Shown: piece by piece, positions 43,700-54,109 of the stretch
How the letters are laid out: each line of letters starts with the position of its first letter
How positions within the stretch are numbered: the stretch's first letter is position 1
Source of the DNA: AC-32 sp963719275
GTDB lineage: Bacteria > Actinomycetota > Thermoleophilia > Gaiellales > Gaiellaceae
Length of the DNA stretch: 64,000 bases
Assembly: GCA_963719275.1 (NCBI GenBank)
Contig: CAVRBT010000020.1
Coordinates: 1-64,000 of the forward strand
Direction of reading: 5' to 3'
Made by a program: the position numbers and the translations under genes
The notes under the pieces: generated by a model
What the model was told of the DNA's origin: nothing
What the model saw: the letters and a program-made list of their open reading frames with translations, nothing else
Databases searched by the model: none

Positions 43700-44416
43700 T
43701 CAGTACCCCAGGTAGGAACGTCTGACGGCTTCGTCGCGCTGGAGGTCCGCGCTGGTGCCCTCGACGGCGACCTTGCCGACCTCGAGCACGTACGCGCGGG
43801 AGGACGCGTCGAGCGCCACCGCGGCGTTCTGCTCGACCACGAGCACGGCCAGGCCCTCGCGCTCGTTGAGCTCGCGCACGATCCGGAAGATCTCGGCGAC
43901 GACCATCGGCGCCAGCCCGAGCGACGGCTCGTCGAGGAGGAGCAGCCGCGGCCGCAGCATCAGCGCGCGCGCGAGCGCCAGCATCTGCTGCTCCCCGCCG
44001 CTGAGGGTGCCGGCCCGCTGCGAGCCGCGTTCCGCGAGCCGCGGAAAGTACGAGAGCACGCGCCGCTCGTCGTCGGCGACGGCCTTGCGGTCGCGGCGCG
44101 AGTACGCACCGAGGCGAAGGTTCTCGCGGACGCTCAGCTCGGTCAGGGTCCCGCGGCCCTCGGGCACGTGGGCGACCCCGGCCCGGGCGACGGCCTCGGG
44201 CGAGCTGCGGGCGATGCTCTTGCCGCCGAGCGCGATTCTGCCGCTGCGGCGCACCGTCCCGGACACGGCTCGGAGCGTCGTCGTCTTGCCGGCGCCGTTC
44301 GCCCCGAGCACGGCTACGGCCTCGCCCTGGTCCACGCGCAGCGAGATCCCATGCAGCGCCGTGACCGGTCCGTAGCGGGCGGTGACGTCCTCCAGCTCGA
44401 GCAGCGCCTCAGCCAA
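43700..44416 (-). CDS. livF: LivF-type ABC ATPase, second system
   Basis: 238 aa. Walker A GANGAGKTTTLRAV, signature LSGGEQQMLALARALM, Walker B LLLLDEPSLGLAPMV. The PEGRGTLTELSVRENL block is LivF-specific. The start is TTG 44416, overlapping the livG end by 8 nt. Confidence 0.92.
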   Translation of the reverse strand: MAEALLELEDVTARYGPVTALHGISLRVDQGEAVAVLGANGAGKTTTLRAVSGTVRRSGRIALGGKSIARSSPEAVARAGVAHVPEGRGTLTELSVRENLRLGAYSRRDRKAVADDERRVLSYFPRLAERGSQRAGTLSGGEQQMLALARALMLRPRLLLLDEPSLGLAPMVVAEIFRIVRELNEREGLAVLVVEQNAAVALDASSRAYVLEVGKVAVEGTSADLQRDEAVRRSYLGY

Positions 44417-45113
44417 CAGGCGTCCCCAGGTAGGCCTCGATCACCTTCGAGTCGCTCTGCACCTCGCGCGGCGACCCGCTCGCGATCACGCGGCCGAAGT
44501 CGAGCACATGGACGCGTTCGGCGACGCCCATCACGAGGCCCATGTGGTGCTCGACGAGCAGAAGCGTCAGCTCGAAGTCGCGGCGGAGGTTGAGGATCAG
44601 CGTGCCGAGCTCCTCGACCTCCTCGTGATTCAGCCCGCCCGCCGGCTCGTCGAGCAGCAGCAGGCGGGGCCCGGCCGCGAGGGCGCGCGCGAGCTCGACC
44701 CGCTTGCGGGTGCCGTAGGAGAGCTCTGCGGCTGGGCGGTGGGCGAGCGGCGAGAGGCCGACGTAGTCGATCAGCTCGCGAGCGCTGCGCCCGCGACGCG
44801 CGTGCCGGCCGACGAGCACGTGCTCGAGCACGGTCATCGACGGGAAGAGCTCGACGTTCTGAAATGTGCGCGCGATCCCGCGCCGGACGACCCGGTACGG
44901 CGGCGTGCGCAGCAGGCTCTCGCCGTCGAACGCGATCTCGCCCTCGTCCGGCTTGTACAGACGCGTGATCAGGTTGAAGAGCGTGGTCTTCCCGGCCCCG
45001 TTCGGCCCGATCAGGCCGGCGATCTCGCCCTCGGCCACGTCCAGCGAGACGTCGTCGACCGCCACGACGCCGCCGAACCTCTTCGTCACGTGCTCGACCG
45101 TGAGCAGCGCCAC
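44409..45113 (-). CDS. livG: LivG-type ABC ATPase, second system
   Basis: 234 aa from GTG 45113; GTG 45137 would add eight residues but its GGAGG is only one base away. Walker A GPNGAGKTTLFNLITRL, LivG-type IARTFQNVELFPSMTVLEHV, signature ELSYGTRKRVELARALA, Walker B LLLLDEPAGGLN. First gene of the second Liv operon. Confidence 0.9.
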   Translation of the reverse strand: MALLTVEHVTKRFGGVVAVDDVSLDVAEGEIAGLIGPNGAGKTTLFNLITRLYKPDEGEIAFDGESLLRTPPYRVVRRGIARTFQNVELFPSMTVLEHVLVGRHARRGRSARELIDYVGLSPLAHRPAAELSYGTRKRVELARALAAGPRLLLLDEPAGGLNHEEVEELGTLILNLRRDFELTLLLVEHHMGLVMGVAERVHVLDFGRVIASGSPREVQSDSKVIEAYLGTPVG

Positions 45114-45172
45114 GGCGCAGGACTCTACGCAGCCCACGCCTCCGGATCCAAGTAACAGACTGTTACTTGCCG

Positions 45173-47062
<1,890 letters not shown>

Positions 47063-47080
47063 GCTTTGTACGGTAGTGCC

Positions 47081-47821
47081 GTGACCCTCCCCGGCGGCAC
47101 CGTCACCTTTCTGTTCACCGACATCGAAGGATCTACACGCTTGCTCCAGGAGCTCGGCGACGACTACGGGCAGGTCGTAGGCGACCACCGGCGCCTGCTA
47201 CGTGACGTCTTCCAGGCCGCCGGTGGCAGCGAGGTCGACACCCAGGGCGACGCGTTCTTCTACTCGTTCCCGCGCGCGCGAGACGCCGTGCGCGCCGCTG
47301 TGGACGGCCAGCGCGCGCTCGCAGAGCACGACTGGCCGGGCAACGCCGAGGTGCTCGTGCGGATGGGCCTGCATACCGGCGAGCCGACCGTCGGCGACGA
47401 GGGCTACGTCGGCCTCGACGTCGTTCGCGCCGCGCGCATCTGCTCGGCCGGCCACGGCGGCCAGATCCTGCTCTCCGAGACGACGCGCGCACTCCTCGGG
47501 AACGACCTGCCCGAACGCGTGAGCGTCCGTGACCTCGGCCAGGCGCATCTGAAGGACATCCAGCACGAGCACGTCTACGAGCTTGCACTGGACGAGTCGG
47601 CGCGGTCGTTCCCGCCGCTGAAGGCGGGGCCCGAGCCCGAGGACTCGGTCGAGAAGCGCTTCGAGGACCGGATCAACCGCTACGTCGAGGATCAGCTCGA
47701 GATGGCGCTCAGCGGCCCACCGTCGAAGCAGGTCAAGCACGCGGCCGGCGGCCTCTTCACGCTGGTGCTGGTCGTCGCCGCGATCGTCGCGATCGTGCTC
47801 CTCATCAAGCTGGCGTTCTGA
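47081..47821 (+). CDS. Tail-anchored class III adenylate/guanylate cyclase
   Basis: 246 aa. The catalytic domain starts TVTFLFTDIEGSTRLLQELG with the first metal Asp, and DTQGDAFFYSFP carries the second metal Asp. GLHTGEPTVGDEGYVGLDVV is the rest of the active-site block. After about 180 residues comes a basic linker (KQVKHAAGG) and a hydrophobic C-terminal helix (TLVLVVAAIVAIVLLIKLAF), so it is held to the membrane by its tail. GTG 47081 chosen over TTG 47066 from the family N-terminus. Confidence 0.88.
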   Translation: MTLPGGTVTFLFTDIEGSTRLLQELGDDYGQVVGDHRRLLRDVFQAAGGSEVDTQGDAFFYSFPRARDAVRAAVDGQRALAEHDWPGNAEVLVRMGLHTGEPTVGDEGYVGLDVVRAARICSAGHGGQILLSETTRALLGNDLPERVSVRDLGQAHLKDIQHEHVYELALDESARSFPPLKAGPEPEDSVEKRFEDRINRYVEDQLEMALSGPPSKQVKHAAGGLFTLVLVVAAIVAIVLLIKLAF

Positions 47822-47839
47822 GGCGCGTAGGCTCTTCAG

Positions 47840-48382
47840 GTGGTCTCTCTCGAGACAGCGCGGCTGCTGCTGCGCGCGCCGGTAGCGGACGACGCGGCGG
47901 ACCTTGCGCCGATGTACGCCGACCCGGAGGTCATGCGCTACGTTGGCGACGGCCGCCCGCTTACCCGCGCCGAGACCGAGCGGTCGGTGAAGCGAATGAT
48001 CGAGCGCTGGGAGGCGGACGGGTTCGGCCTCTTCACGACTGTGCGCAAGGAGGATCGCGCCGTGATCGGCCGCGTCGGCCTGCTGGTCTGGAACGCCGAG
48101 ACGTGGGAGCCGACCACACGCGCCGAGTCGCAGAACGGCCGCACCGAGGTCGAGGTCGGCTACACGCTCGGCCGCGACTACTGGGGCCAGGGCTACGCGA
48201 CCGAGGCCGCGGGCGCGGTGCGCGACCACGCGCTGCGCGAGCTCGGCGCCGACCGGCTGATCGCGCTGATCATCCACGGGAACACGGCCTCGGAGAACGT
48301 CGCGCGGAAGCTCGGGCTCGCGTACGAGCGCGACGTGATGCTGGGCCGGCGCGAGGCGCAGCTGTTCGCGCTGGACACATGA
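47840..48382 (+). CDS. RimJ/RimL-type GNAT acetyltransferase
   Basis: 180 aa. The N-terminus LETARLLLRAPVADDAADLA and the acetyl-CoA loop GRDYWGQGYATEAAGAVRD are the RimJ/RimL pattern, and IIHGNTASENVARKLGLAYE is the usual end. GTG 47840, 18 nt after the cyclase stop, so the two are probably cotranscribed. Acceptor unknown. Confidence 0.85.
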   Translation: MVSLETARLLLRAPVADDAADLAPMYADPEVMRYVGDGRPLTRAETERSVKRMIERWEADGFGLFTTVRKEDRAVIGRVGLLVWNAETWEPTTRAESQNGRTEVEVGYTLGRDYWGQGYATEAAGAVRDHALRELGADRLIALIIHGNTASENVARKLGLAYERDVMLGRREAQLFALDT

Positions 48383-48452
48383 ACGCTACGCGTCCAGTTT
48401 CGCCGAAGGACCCGCAGCGAGGGCAGGCGGTGAGCGCCGCTCGCGCAACGGA

Positions 48453-49850
48453 GTGCTGCGCGTGAGCGAGGAGGTCCGCGACCTGCTGCGCCGAACCGCG
48501 GAGATTGCCGCCGACTACGTCGAGAGCCTCGACGAGCGGCCAGTCTTCCCGCCCGTGACGCCGGAAGCGCTGCGCCAGGCCCTCGGCGGGCCGCTGCCCG
48601 AGGACCCCGTCGACGCCGATCAGGTGCTTACCGATCTGGTCGAGCGCGCCGAGCCGGGCGTGGTCGCGGAGGGCAGCGGCCGTTACTTCGGCTTCGTGAT
48701 CGGCGGTGCGCTGCCCGCGGCGCTCGCGGCCGACTGGCTGACCTCGGCTTGGGACCAGAACGCCGGGATCTACCCGATCGGACCGTCGGCCTCGGTGGTC
48801 GAGCAGGTGGCGCGGGACTGGCTGCTCGAGCTGCTCGGCCTTCCGGGCGAGGCCTCGGTCGGCTTCGTCACCGGCACGCAGCTCGCCCACGTGACCGCGC
48901 TCGCCGCCGCGCGCTGGCACGTCCTCGACGACGTGGGCTGGGACGTCGGCCGGGAGGGGCTGACCGGTGCGCCGCCGATTCGCGTGTTCGTGGGCGAGCA
49001 GCGCCATGTCACCGTCGACCGGGCGTTGCGCCTGCTCGGGCTCGGCGCTCCGGCCACCGTCCCCGCCGACGACCAGGGACGAATGGACGCGGACGCGCTC
49101 GCCGAGGCGCTCGCGAGTGCCGCAGGGCCGACGATCGTCTGCGCCCAGGCCGGCGACGTGAACACGGGCGCTTTCGACCCCCTGCCCGCGATCGCCGAGG
49201 CGTCCGAGAACGCGCGCGCCTGGCTGCACGTCGACGGTGCGTTCGGCATCTGGGCCGCGGTCTCCCCGCGCTTCCGCCACCTCGTCGCGGGGATCGAGCG
49301 CGCCGACTCGTGGACGACCGACGCGCACAAGTGGCTGCAGGTGCCGTACGACTCGGGGCTCGTTTTCTGCGCGCACCCGGAGTCGCACCGCAACGCAATG
49401 ACGGTCACGGCTTCGTACCTGATCCAGGACGAGGGCACGCGGCGGGTGCGCGATGCCGTGGACTGGGTTCCGGAGTTCTCCCGGCGCGCTCGCGGATTCG
49501 CCGTCTACGCGGCGCTGCGCTCGCTCGGCCGCAGCGGGGCCCGCGACCTCGTCGAGCGCTGCTGCGACGCGGCCGCCAGGTTCGCCGAGCGGATCGTCGA
49601 GCTCGACGGCGTGGAGCTGCTGAACGAGGTCGTGCTGAACCAGGTGCTCTTCCGCTTCGAGACGGACGAGCGCACCGACGAGGTGCTGCGGCAGGTGCAG
49701 GAGAGCGGCCGGGTCTGGCTCGGCGGCACGACCTGGCAAGGGCGCAGGGCGATTCGCGTCTCGGTGTCCAACTGGCAGACCGGCGACGAGGAGATCGACC
49801 TCGCCGTGGACACGTTCGCGGACTACGCCGGAAACGTCCCGGCCCGGTAG
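48453..49850 (+). CDS. PLP-dependent group II amino acid decarboxylase family
   Basis: 465 aa. The PLP site is TTDAHKWLQVPYDSG (Lys), and the ring-stacking Asp is in WLHVDGAFGIW. GFVTGTQLAHVTALAAARWH and TIVCAQAGDVNTGAFDPLPA complete the glutamate/aromatic amino acid decarboxylase fold. GTG 48453; GTG 48462 is an alternative. Its end overlaps the convergent HMG-CoA lyase gene by 28 nt. The substrate (aromatic amino acid or other) is not fixed. Confidence 0.85.
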   Translation: MLRVSEEVRDLLRRTAEIAADYVESLDERPVFPPVTPEALRQALGGPLPEDPVDADQVLTDLVERAEPGVVAEGSGRYFGFVIGGALPAALAADWLTSAWDQNAGIYPIGPSASVVEQVARDWLLELLGLPGEASVGFVTGTQLAHVTALAAARWHVLDDVGWDVGREGLTGAPPIRVFVGEQRHVTVDRALRLLGLGAPATVPADDQGRMDADALAEALASAAGPTIVCAQAGDVNTGAFDPLPAIAEASENARAWLHVDGAFGIWAAVSPRFRHLVAGIERADSWTTDAHKWLQVPYDSGLVFCAHPESHRNAMTVTASYLIQDEGTRRVRDAVDWVPEFSRRARGFAVYAALRSLGRSGARDLVERCCDAAARFAERIVELDGVELLNEVVLNQVLFRFETDERTDEVLRQVQESGRVWLGGTTWQGRRAIRVSVSNWQTGDEEIDLAVDTFADYAGNVPAR

Positions 49851-50677
49851 ACCTGGCCCTCCAGCCGGCGGCCGAAGATGCCTTCGAGCCAGACCGCCGT
49901 CTCGATCAGTGCGTCGAGGTCGACCCCGCTCTCGACCCCTTCGTGCTCGAGCAGGTAGACGAGGTCCTCGGTGGCGACGTTGCCGCTCGCACGCGGCGCG
50001 TACGGGCAGCCGCCGAGGCCTCCCACGGACGCGTCGAGCACGCTAGCCCCCGCCTCCAGCGCGGCGAGGGCGTTCGCGTAGCCGGTGTTGCGCGTGTTGT
50101 GGCCGTGGAAGCCGGCGGCAGCGGTGCGGGAGACGAGCGCCTTGACCTCCCGCGGCGCCCCGACGCCGATCGTGTCCGCGAGAACGACCTCTGCTGCGTC
50201 GAACCGCGCGGCGAGGTCGGCGACCGCGCCCGGGTCGACGCGGCCCTCGAAGGGGCAGCCGAAGGCGACGCTGATCGTGACCGTTGCGGGCCGCTGCGCC
50301 TCGGCGAGAATCCGCTCGACCCGCGCGACCGCCTCGTCGAGCGACGCGTTGCCGTTGCGCCGGTTGAACTCCTCCGTCGCGCCGAACGTCACGTTCACCC
50401 GGTCGAGCCCCGTTTGCGCGAACCGCTCGTACCCGTGCTCGTTGAGCACGAGGCCCGAGTACTCGGTGCCGGCGCGGCGCTCGATGCCGGCGACGACCTC
50501 CTCGGCCCGCGACATCTGCGGCACGCGGTCGTCCCGCACGAAGCTGACCGCCTCGACCCGCGGCAGACCCGCGGCGGCGAGCCGGTTGACGAGCTCCGCC
50601 CGCGTCGCCGGCTCCAGCACCTCGGCCTCGTTCTGGAGGCCGTCGCGCGGGCCGACGTCGCAGAGCGTTAGCGCCAA
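49823..50677 (-). CDS. Hydroxymethylglutaryl-CoA lyase
   Basis: Splits HMG-CoA into acetyl-CoA and acetoacetate in leucine catabolism (or a related pathway); 284 aa. The metal/catalytic start is VGPRDGLQNE, the mid block VTISVAFGCPFEGRVDP, HGHNTRNTGYANALAALEAG holds the His ligands, and the Cys loop is the signature GGLGGCPYAPRASGN. TTG 50677 after GGGAGAGG. Both Liv systems in this window could feed leucine into this route. Confidence 0.92.
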   Translation of the reverse strand: MALTLCDVGPRDGLQNEAEVLEPATRAELVNRLAAAGLPRVEAVSFVRDDRVPQMSRAEEVVAGIERRAGTEYSGLVLNEHGYERFAQTGLDRVNVTFGATEEFNRRNGNASLDEAVARVERILAEAQRPATVTISVAFGCPFEGRVDPGAVADLAARFDAAEVVLADTIGVGAPREVKALVSRTAAAGFHGHNTRNTGYANALAALEAGASVLDASVGGLGGCPYAPRASGNVATEDLVYLLEHEGVESGVDLDALIETAVWLEGIFGRRLEGQVYRAGTFPA

Positions 50678-50837
50678 TGCCTCTCCCGGTGATGGCGTTC
50701 GAGCACTCGGTCGCTAGCACCAAGCCAGAGGCCGCACTCGTCCGCAGCACAGGCTGGACGCCTGCGCAAGGGCGAGGGTGGTCTCTGGCGCCGCGTGATA
50801 GCGGGCGAGGGCCGGACCTCCATCGCCGGGTGAGGCA

Positions 50838-51248
50838 TTAGTCGAGCCCGTACGAGTCGACGTGGTCGGGGTGGATCCGGACCGTGAGCCGCTGCTCCTC
50901 CGGCTTGCGCCAGGGGTAGGAGTCGGCGTCGAGGTACTTCTTGGCGAGCTTGTCGATCTGCGCGTCGGCGCCCTCGGTCGTCAGCTCGGCGCGGCCGCTG
51001 ATCGCGAGCCAGCGGTACTGATCCTGCGGGTCGACGACGATCAGCGAGAGGCGCGGGTCGCGCTCGAGGTGCCGCGGCTTCGCGCGCCCCGCGGCGGTGT
51101 TGAAGCTCGGGCCGTTCTCGTCGATGTCAACCCAGACCACCGTTGTCTGCGGCGAGCCGTCGGCTCGGAGCGTCGTCGCCGCGCCCGCGAACGGCTGCTC
51201 GAGGAACGCTCGCTGGCTCTGCGTGAGGGTCTTGGTTTCGGTCGCCAT
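50838..51248 (-). CDS. PPOX-class flavin/F420-dependent protein
   Basis: 136 aa split-barrel protein. ATG 51248 behind AAAAGGAGG. FLEQPFAGAATTLRADGSPQ, TTVVWVDIDENGPSFNTAAG, PRLSLIVVDPQDQYRWLAIS and the end RLTVRIHPDHVDSYG fit the pyridoxamine 5'-phosphate oxidase-like superfamily. Such proteins bind FMN or F420 and reduce varied substrates. Divergent from the Asp-box propeller gene (33 nt), so they may share a control region. Confidence 0.82.
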   Translation of the reverse strand: MATETKTLTQSQRAFLEQPFAGAATTLRADGSPQTTVVWVDIDENGPSFNTAAGRAKPRHLERDPRLSLIVVDPQDQYRWLAISGRAELTTEGADAQIDKLAKKYLDADSYPWRKPEEQRLTVRIHPDHVDSYGLD

Positions 51249-51281
51249 CGTCCTCCTTTTCTCGCGTAGGCTAGTGACTCG

Positions 51282-52364
51282 ATGGGAGTCGCCGTCCTCG
51301 TCGGCACACGTAAGGGGCTGTTCGTTCTCACGAGCGACGAAACCCGCCGCGAGTGGAGCCTCGAAGGCCCCCACCTCACCGGCTTCGAGGTCTTCCACGC
51401 CATGCGCGACCCGCGCACCGGGACCGTGCACGCCGCCACGAACAACTGGGTCTACGGCGCGACCGCCCATCGCTCCAGCGACCAGGGCGAGACCTGGGAG
51501 CGCGCGGAGGGGATCGGCCTGCCCGAGGAGAGCGGCCTCACGTGGGAGAAGTCGTGGCACGTCGAGCCCGGGCTTGCCGACGAGCCGGAGACGCTCTTCC
51601 TCGGCGGCACGCCGGGCGCGCTCTTCCGCAGCGGCGACGGCGGCGAGACGTGGCAGCCGGTGCAGAGTGTGATCGAGCACCCGACCCGCGAGCAGTGGAA
51701 CCCCGGGGCGGGTGGGCTCTGCTGCCACTCGATCCAGGTCGACCCGTCCGACCCGAATCGCATGTACATCGCGATCTCCGCTGCCGGCGCCTTCCGTAGT
51801 GACGACGGCGGCGAGACGTGGGAGCCCAAGAACTCGGGGGTGGCGGCGGACTTCTTCCCCGACAACCCGTTTCCCGACGTCGGGCAGTGCGTGCACAAGC
51901 TGCTCGTGCACCCGGCGCAACCGGACCGCCTCTGGCAGCAGAACCACTGCGGCGTCTACCGCTCCGACGACCGCGGCGACAACTGGGAGCGGCTCGAGGG
52001 CAACGGCCTACCGTCGGGCTTCGGCTTCCCGATCGCGCTCGACCACGCCGACCCGGACGCCGCCTACGTCGTCCCCGAGGAGGGCGCCGAGAACCGCGTC
52101 ACCCCGGAGGGTCGCCTCGGCATCTACCGCACGCGCGACGGCGGCGAGTCCTGGGAGCTGCTGACGGACGGGTTGCCGCAGCAGGCGTGGGCGTCGGTGA
52201 TGCGCGAGGGGATGTCGTTCGACCGCCTCGACCCGGCGGGGATCTACCTCGGCACGCAAGGTGGCTCGGTCTTCGCCTCGCCCGACCGCGGCGACTCGTG
52301 GGTAGAGGCCGTGCGCCATCTGCCCACGATCCTGTCGGTCGAAGCCTGCGAGTGGTCGCTGTAG
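51282..52364 (+). CDS. Asp-box (BNR/sialidase-like) beta-propeller protein
   Basis: 360 aa without a signal peptide. Six Asp-box turns are visible: SSDQGETW, SGDGGETW, SDDGGETW, SDDRGDNW, TRDGGESW and SPDRGDSW. They mark a multi-blade propeller. Sialidase catalytic residues cannot be assigned, so an enzyme role is open. GVAVLVGTRKGLFVLTSDET is the family opening. ATG 51282. A hairpin cluster follows the stop, then a MoaD-like gene on the same strand; this neighbour pair may form one functional unit. Confidence 0.8.
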   Translation: MGVAVLVGTRKGLFVLTSDETRREWSLEGPHLTGFEVFHAMRDPRTGTVHAATNNWVYGATAHRSSDQGETWERAEGIGLPEESGLTWEKSWHVEPGLADEPETLFLGGTPGALFRSGDGGETWQPVQSVIEHPTREQWNPGAGGLCCHSIQVDPSDPNRMYIAISAAGAFRSDDGGETWEPKNSGVAADFFPDNPFPDVGQCVHKLLVHPAQPDRLWQQNHCGVYRSDDRGDNWERLEGNGLPSGFGFPIALDHADPDAAYVVPEEGAENRVTPEGRLGIYRTRDGGESWELLTDGLPQQAWASVMREGMSFDRLDPAGIYLGTQGGSVFASPDRGDSWVEAVRHLPTILSVEACEWSL

Positions 52365-52374
52365 CGGCCACAGT

Positions 52375-52490
52375 GGAGGGGTCCTGGGGAACCGGGAGGT
52401 TCCCCACCACTCAGTCCTCGATCCTTCGATCGAGGCGAGCTTGGAAGAAGAAGGGGGCTCATGGGGGAAACATGGTTTCACCCGCGGGAG
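52375..52490. repeat. REP-like hairpin cluster, copies B and C
   Basis: Three hairpins in a row. TGGGGAACC-GGGA-GGTTCCCCA (52385-52406, perfect 9 bp) resembles copy A near 5530. CCTCGATC-CTTC-GATCGAGG (52416-52435) is a perfect 8-bp hairpin. TTGGAAGAAGAAGGGGGCTC then ATGGGGGAAACATGGTTTCA (52441-52480) repeats the copy A arrangement. The cluster fills the gap between the propeller and MoaD-like genes and contains no ORF worth calling. Confidence 0.7.
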
Positions 52491-52509
52491 CGAGCCGGAG
52501 GCGAGCGAC

Positions 52510-52758
52510 GTGGTAGTCGTGCTCGTGCCGTCGCTGCTGGCCCGCGAGGCCGGTGGCCGGGGGCGGTTCGAGCTCGAGGCCGCAACGGTACGCGAGGCGC
52601 TCCTGCAGCTCCCCGTGCGCGACCTGCTCTTCGACGAGCGCGAGACCCTCCGGCCGCTGGTGAACGTCTACGTCAACCGCGTGCAGGTCGACGGGGTCGA
52701 CGGGACGGTCGAGGCGGACGACGAGATCCGCCTCGTCGCCGCCGTCGCGGGCGGCTAG
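52510..52758 (+). CDS. MoaD/ThiS-like beta-grasp protein
   Basis: 82 aa ending in AGG, the Gly-Gly terminus that sulfur carriers need for adenylation and thiocarboxylation. Core ELEAATVREALLQLPVRDLL, LVNVYVNRVQVDGVDGTVEA, DDEIRLVAAVAGG fits the ubiquitin-like fold. GTG 52510 is the first start after the repeat cluster. No MoeB/ThiF adenylyltransferase and no moaE lie nearby, so the sulfur acceptor is unknown. It is followed by an uncharacterised gene at 9 nt. Confidence 0.8.
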   Translation: MVVVLVPSLLAREAGGRGRFELEAATVREALLQLPVRDLLFDERETLRPLVNVYVNRVQVDGVDGTVEADDEIRLVAAVAGG

Positions 52759-52767
52759 CGTGCCCGC

Positions 52768-53241
52768 ATGGAGGGCTGGGAATCGTGGCAGCGCCACACG
52801 AGTGACGGCGCGATCGAGGCCGAGCAGCGCGTAGCGCTCGGTGAGCCGGTCGTCGACTTCTCGACGGCCGGCGCGGAGCGGCTGGGCCGGGCGTACTGGC
52901 GCGAGGTCTGCCGGATGACGGGCTCGCTCGTAGGGGTACGTGAGCGGGACGGCACGCTCGAGTTGCTGCTGCTGCGCCGCGGACCGGTTCTCCTGCGCTT
53001 CGGCCGACCGACCCTCGAGGCGCATGACTCCCGAGCTGCTTGCAGCTACCCGATCTCGGGCGGTCTGCTCACTCGGCGCGCGGGCGGTGAGATCGCCTTC
53101 GAGCAGACGCCGGCGGCGTTGCGCTCGACGATCCACGGCTTCTTTCCGCGCATCGCGTTCTACGACCGCCTGCAGGGGCGTGCGCACGTGGCGGTCAGCC
53201 GGCGCTACTTCCGAAGGCTGATCGCGGAGGCGGACGCGTGA
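52768..53241 (+). CDS. Uncharacterised protein linked to the MoaD-like gene
   Basis: 157 aa, no signal peptide or membrane segment. Basic and aromatic-rich, with VCRMTGSLVGVRERDGTLEL, LLLRRGPVLLRFGRPTLEAH, GFFPRIAFYDRLQGRAHVAV and a final RRYFRRLIAEADA. Mixed alpha/beta is likely; a lipid- or ligand-binding fold is possible but not shown. ATG 52768. The SDR gene overlaps its stop (GTGA), so the MoaD-like, this, and SDR genes are one coupled set. Confidence 0.6.
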   Translation: MEGWESWQRHTSDGAIEAEQRVALGEPVVDFSTAGAERLGRAYWREVCRMTGSLVGVRERDGTLELLLLRRGPVLLRFGRPTLEAHDSRAACSYPISGGLLTRRAGGEIAFEQTPAALRSTIHGFFPRIAFYDRLQGRAHVAVSRRYFRRLIAEADA

Positions 53242-54109
53242 AAGTCGTGGTGTTCGGCGCCACGGGGACGATCGGTCGGCCGCTCGTCGACCGCCTCGCG
53301 CGCGAGCACGAGGTCGTCGCGGTCTCGCGGCGCGAGCACCAGGAGAGCGACGGCGTGACGTGGGCGGTCGCGGACGCGACGGAGCGCGACTCGGTCGCGC
53401 GTGTCCTTGAAGGCGCGGAGGTCGCGTACTACCTCGTCCACTCGCTCGGCGCGGCGGACTTCGAAGCCGAGGATCTCAAGGCGGCGGAGACGACGGCTCG
53501 AGCGGCCGAGCAAGCCGGGGTCGCGCAGCTCGTCTACCTCGGGGGCCTCGGCGACAACTCGCCCGACCTCTCACCGCACCTGCGCAGCCGCCGCGAGACG
53601 GCGCGGCGGCTCGCCTCGACCTCGGTTCCGCTGACGACCTTGCGCGCCGCAATCGTCGTCGCACGCGGGAGCGCCGCCTTCGAGACGATCGTCTCGCTCG
53701 TCGACCGCTTGCCGGCGATGGTCACGCCGCGCTGGGTCGCGACGCGCACGCAGCCGGTCGCACTCCGGGACGTCGTCGGCTACCTCGCCGGCGTCTGTGG
53801 GCTCGAGCAGGCCTTCGGCCAGGAGCTCGACGTCGGCGGGCCGGAGGTGATGACCTACCGCGAGATGATGGAGCGAATCGCCCGCCTGCGCGGCAAGCGT
53901 CCCTTCATCGTCGAGGTCCCGCTGCTGACGCCCTACCTCTCCTCGCTTTGGCTGCACGTCGTCACGCCGGTCAAGGCCGGGTCGCGCGGCCGTTGATCGA
54001 GGGCCTGCGCAACGAGACCGTCGTGCGCGACGACCGTGTCCGCGAGCTCGTCGCACCCGAGCCGACGCCGTTCGACGAGGCCGCGCGCGAGGCGCTCGAA
54101 GAGCGCTAG
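53238..54109 (+). pseudogene. Atypical SDR (NmrA/TMR-like) with C-terminal frameshift
   Basis: The main frame gives 252 aa: N-terminal FGATGTIGRPLVDRLAREHE is the NAD(P) site, and YYLVHSLGAADFEAEDLKAA and YLGGLGDNSPDLSPHLRSRR are typical of this SDR branch. It ends prematurely at 53996 with SRGR. Adding one base in the G run 53979-53981 restores KAGVARPLIEGLRNETVVRD and reads on to TAG 54107-54109. That stop shares CTAG with the convergent MFS gene, so the restored end is credible. A sequencing error or a real truncation of 38 residues are both possible. Confidence 0.75.
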
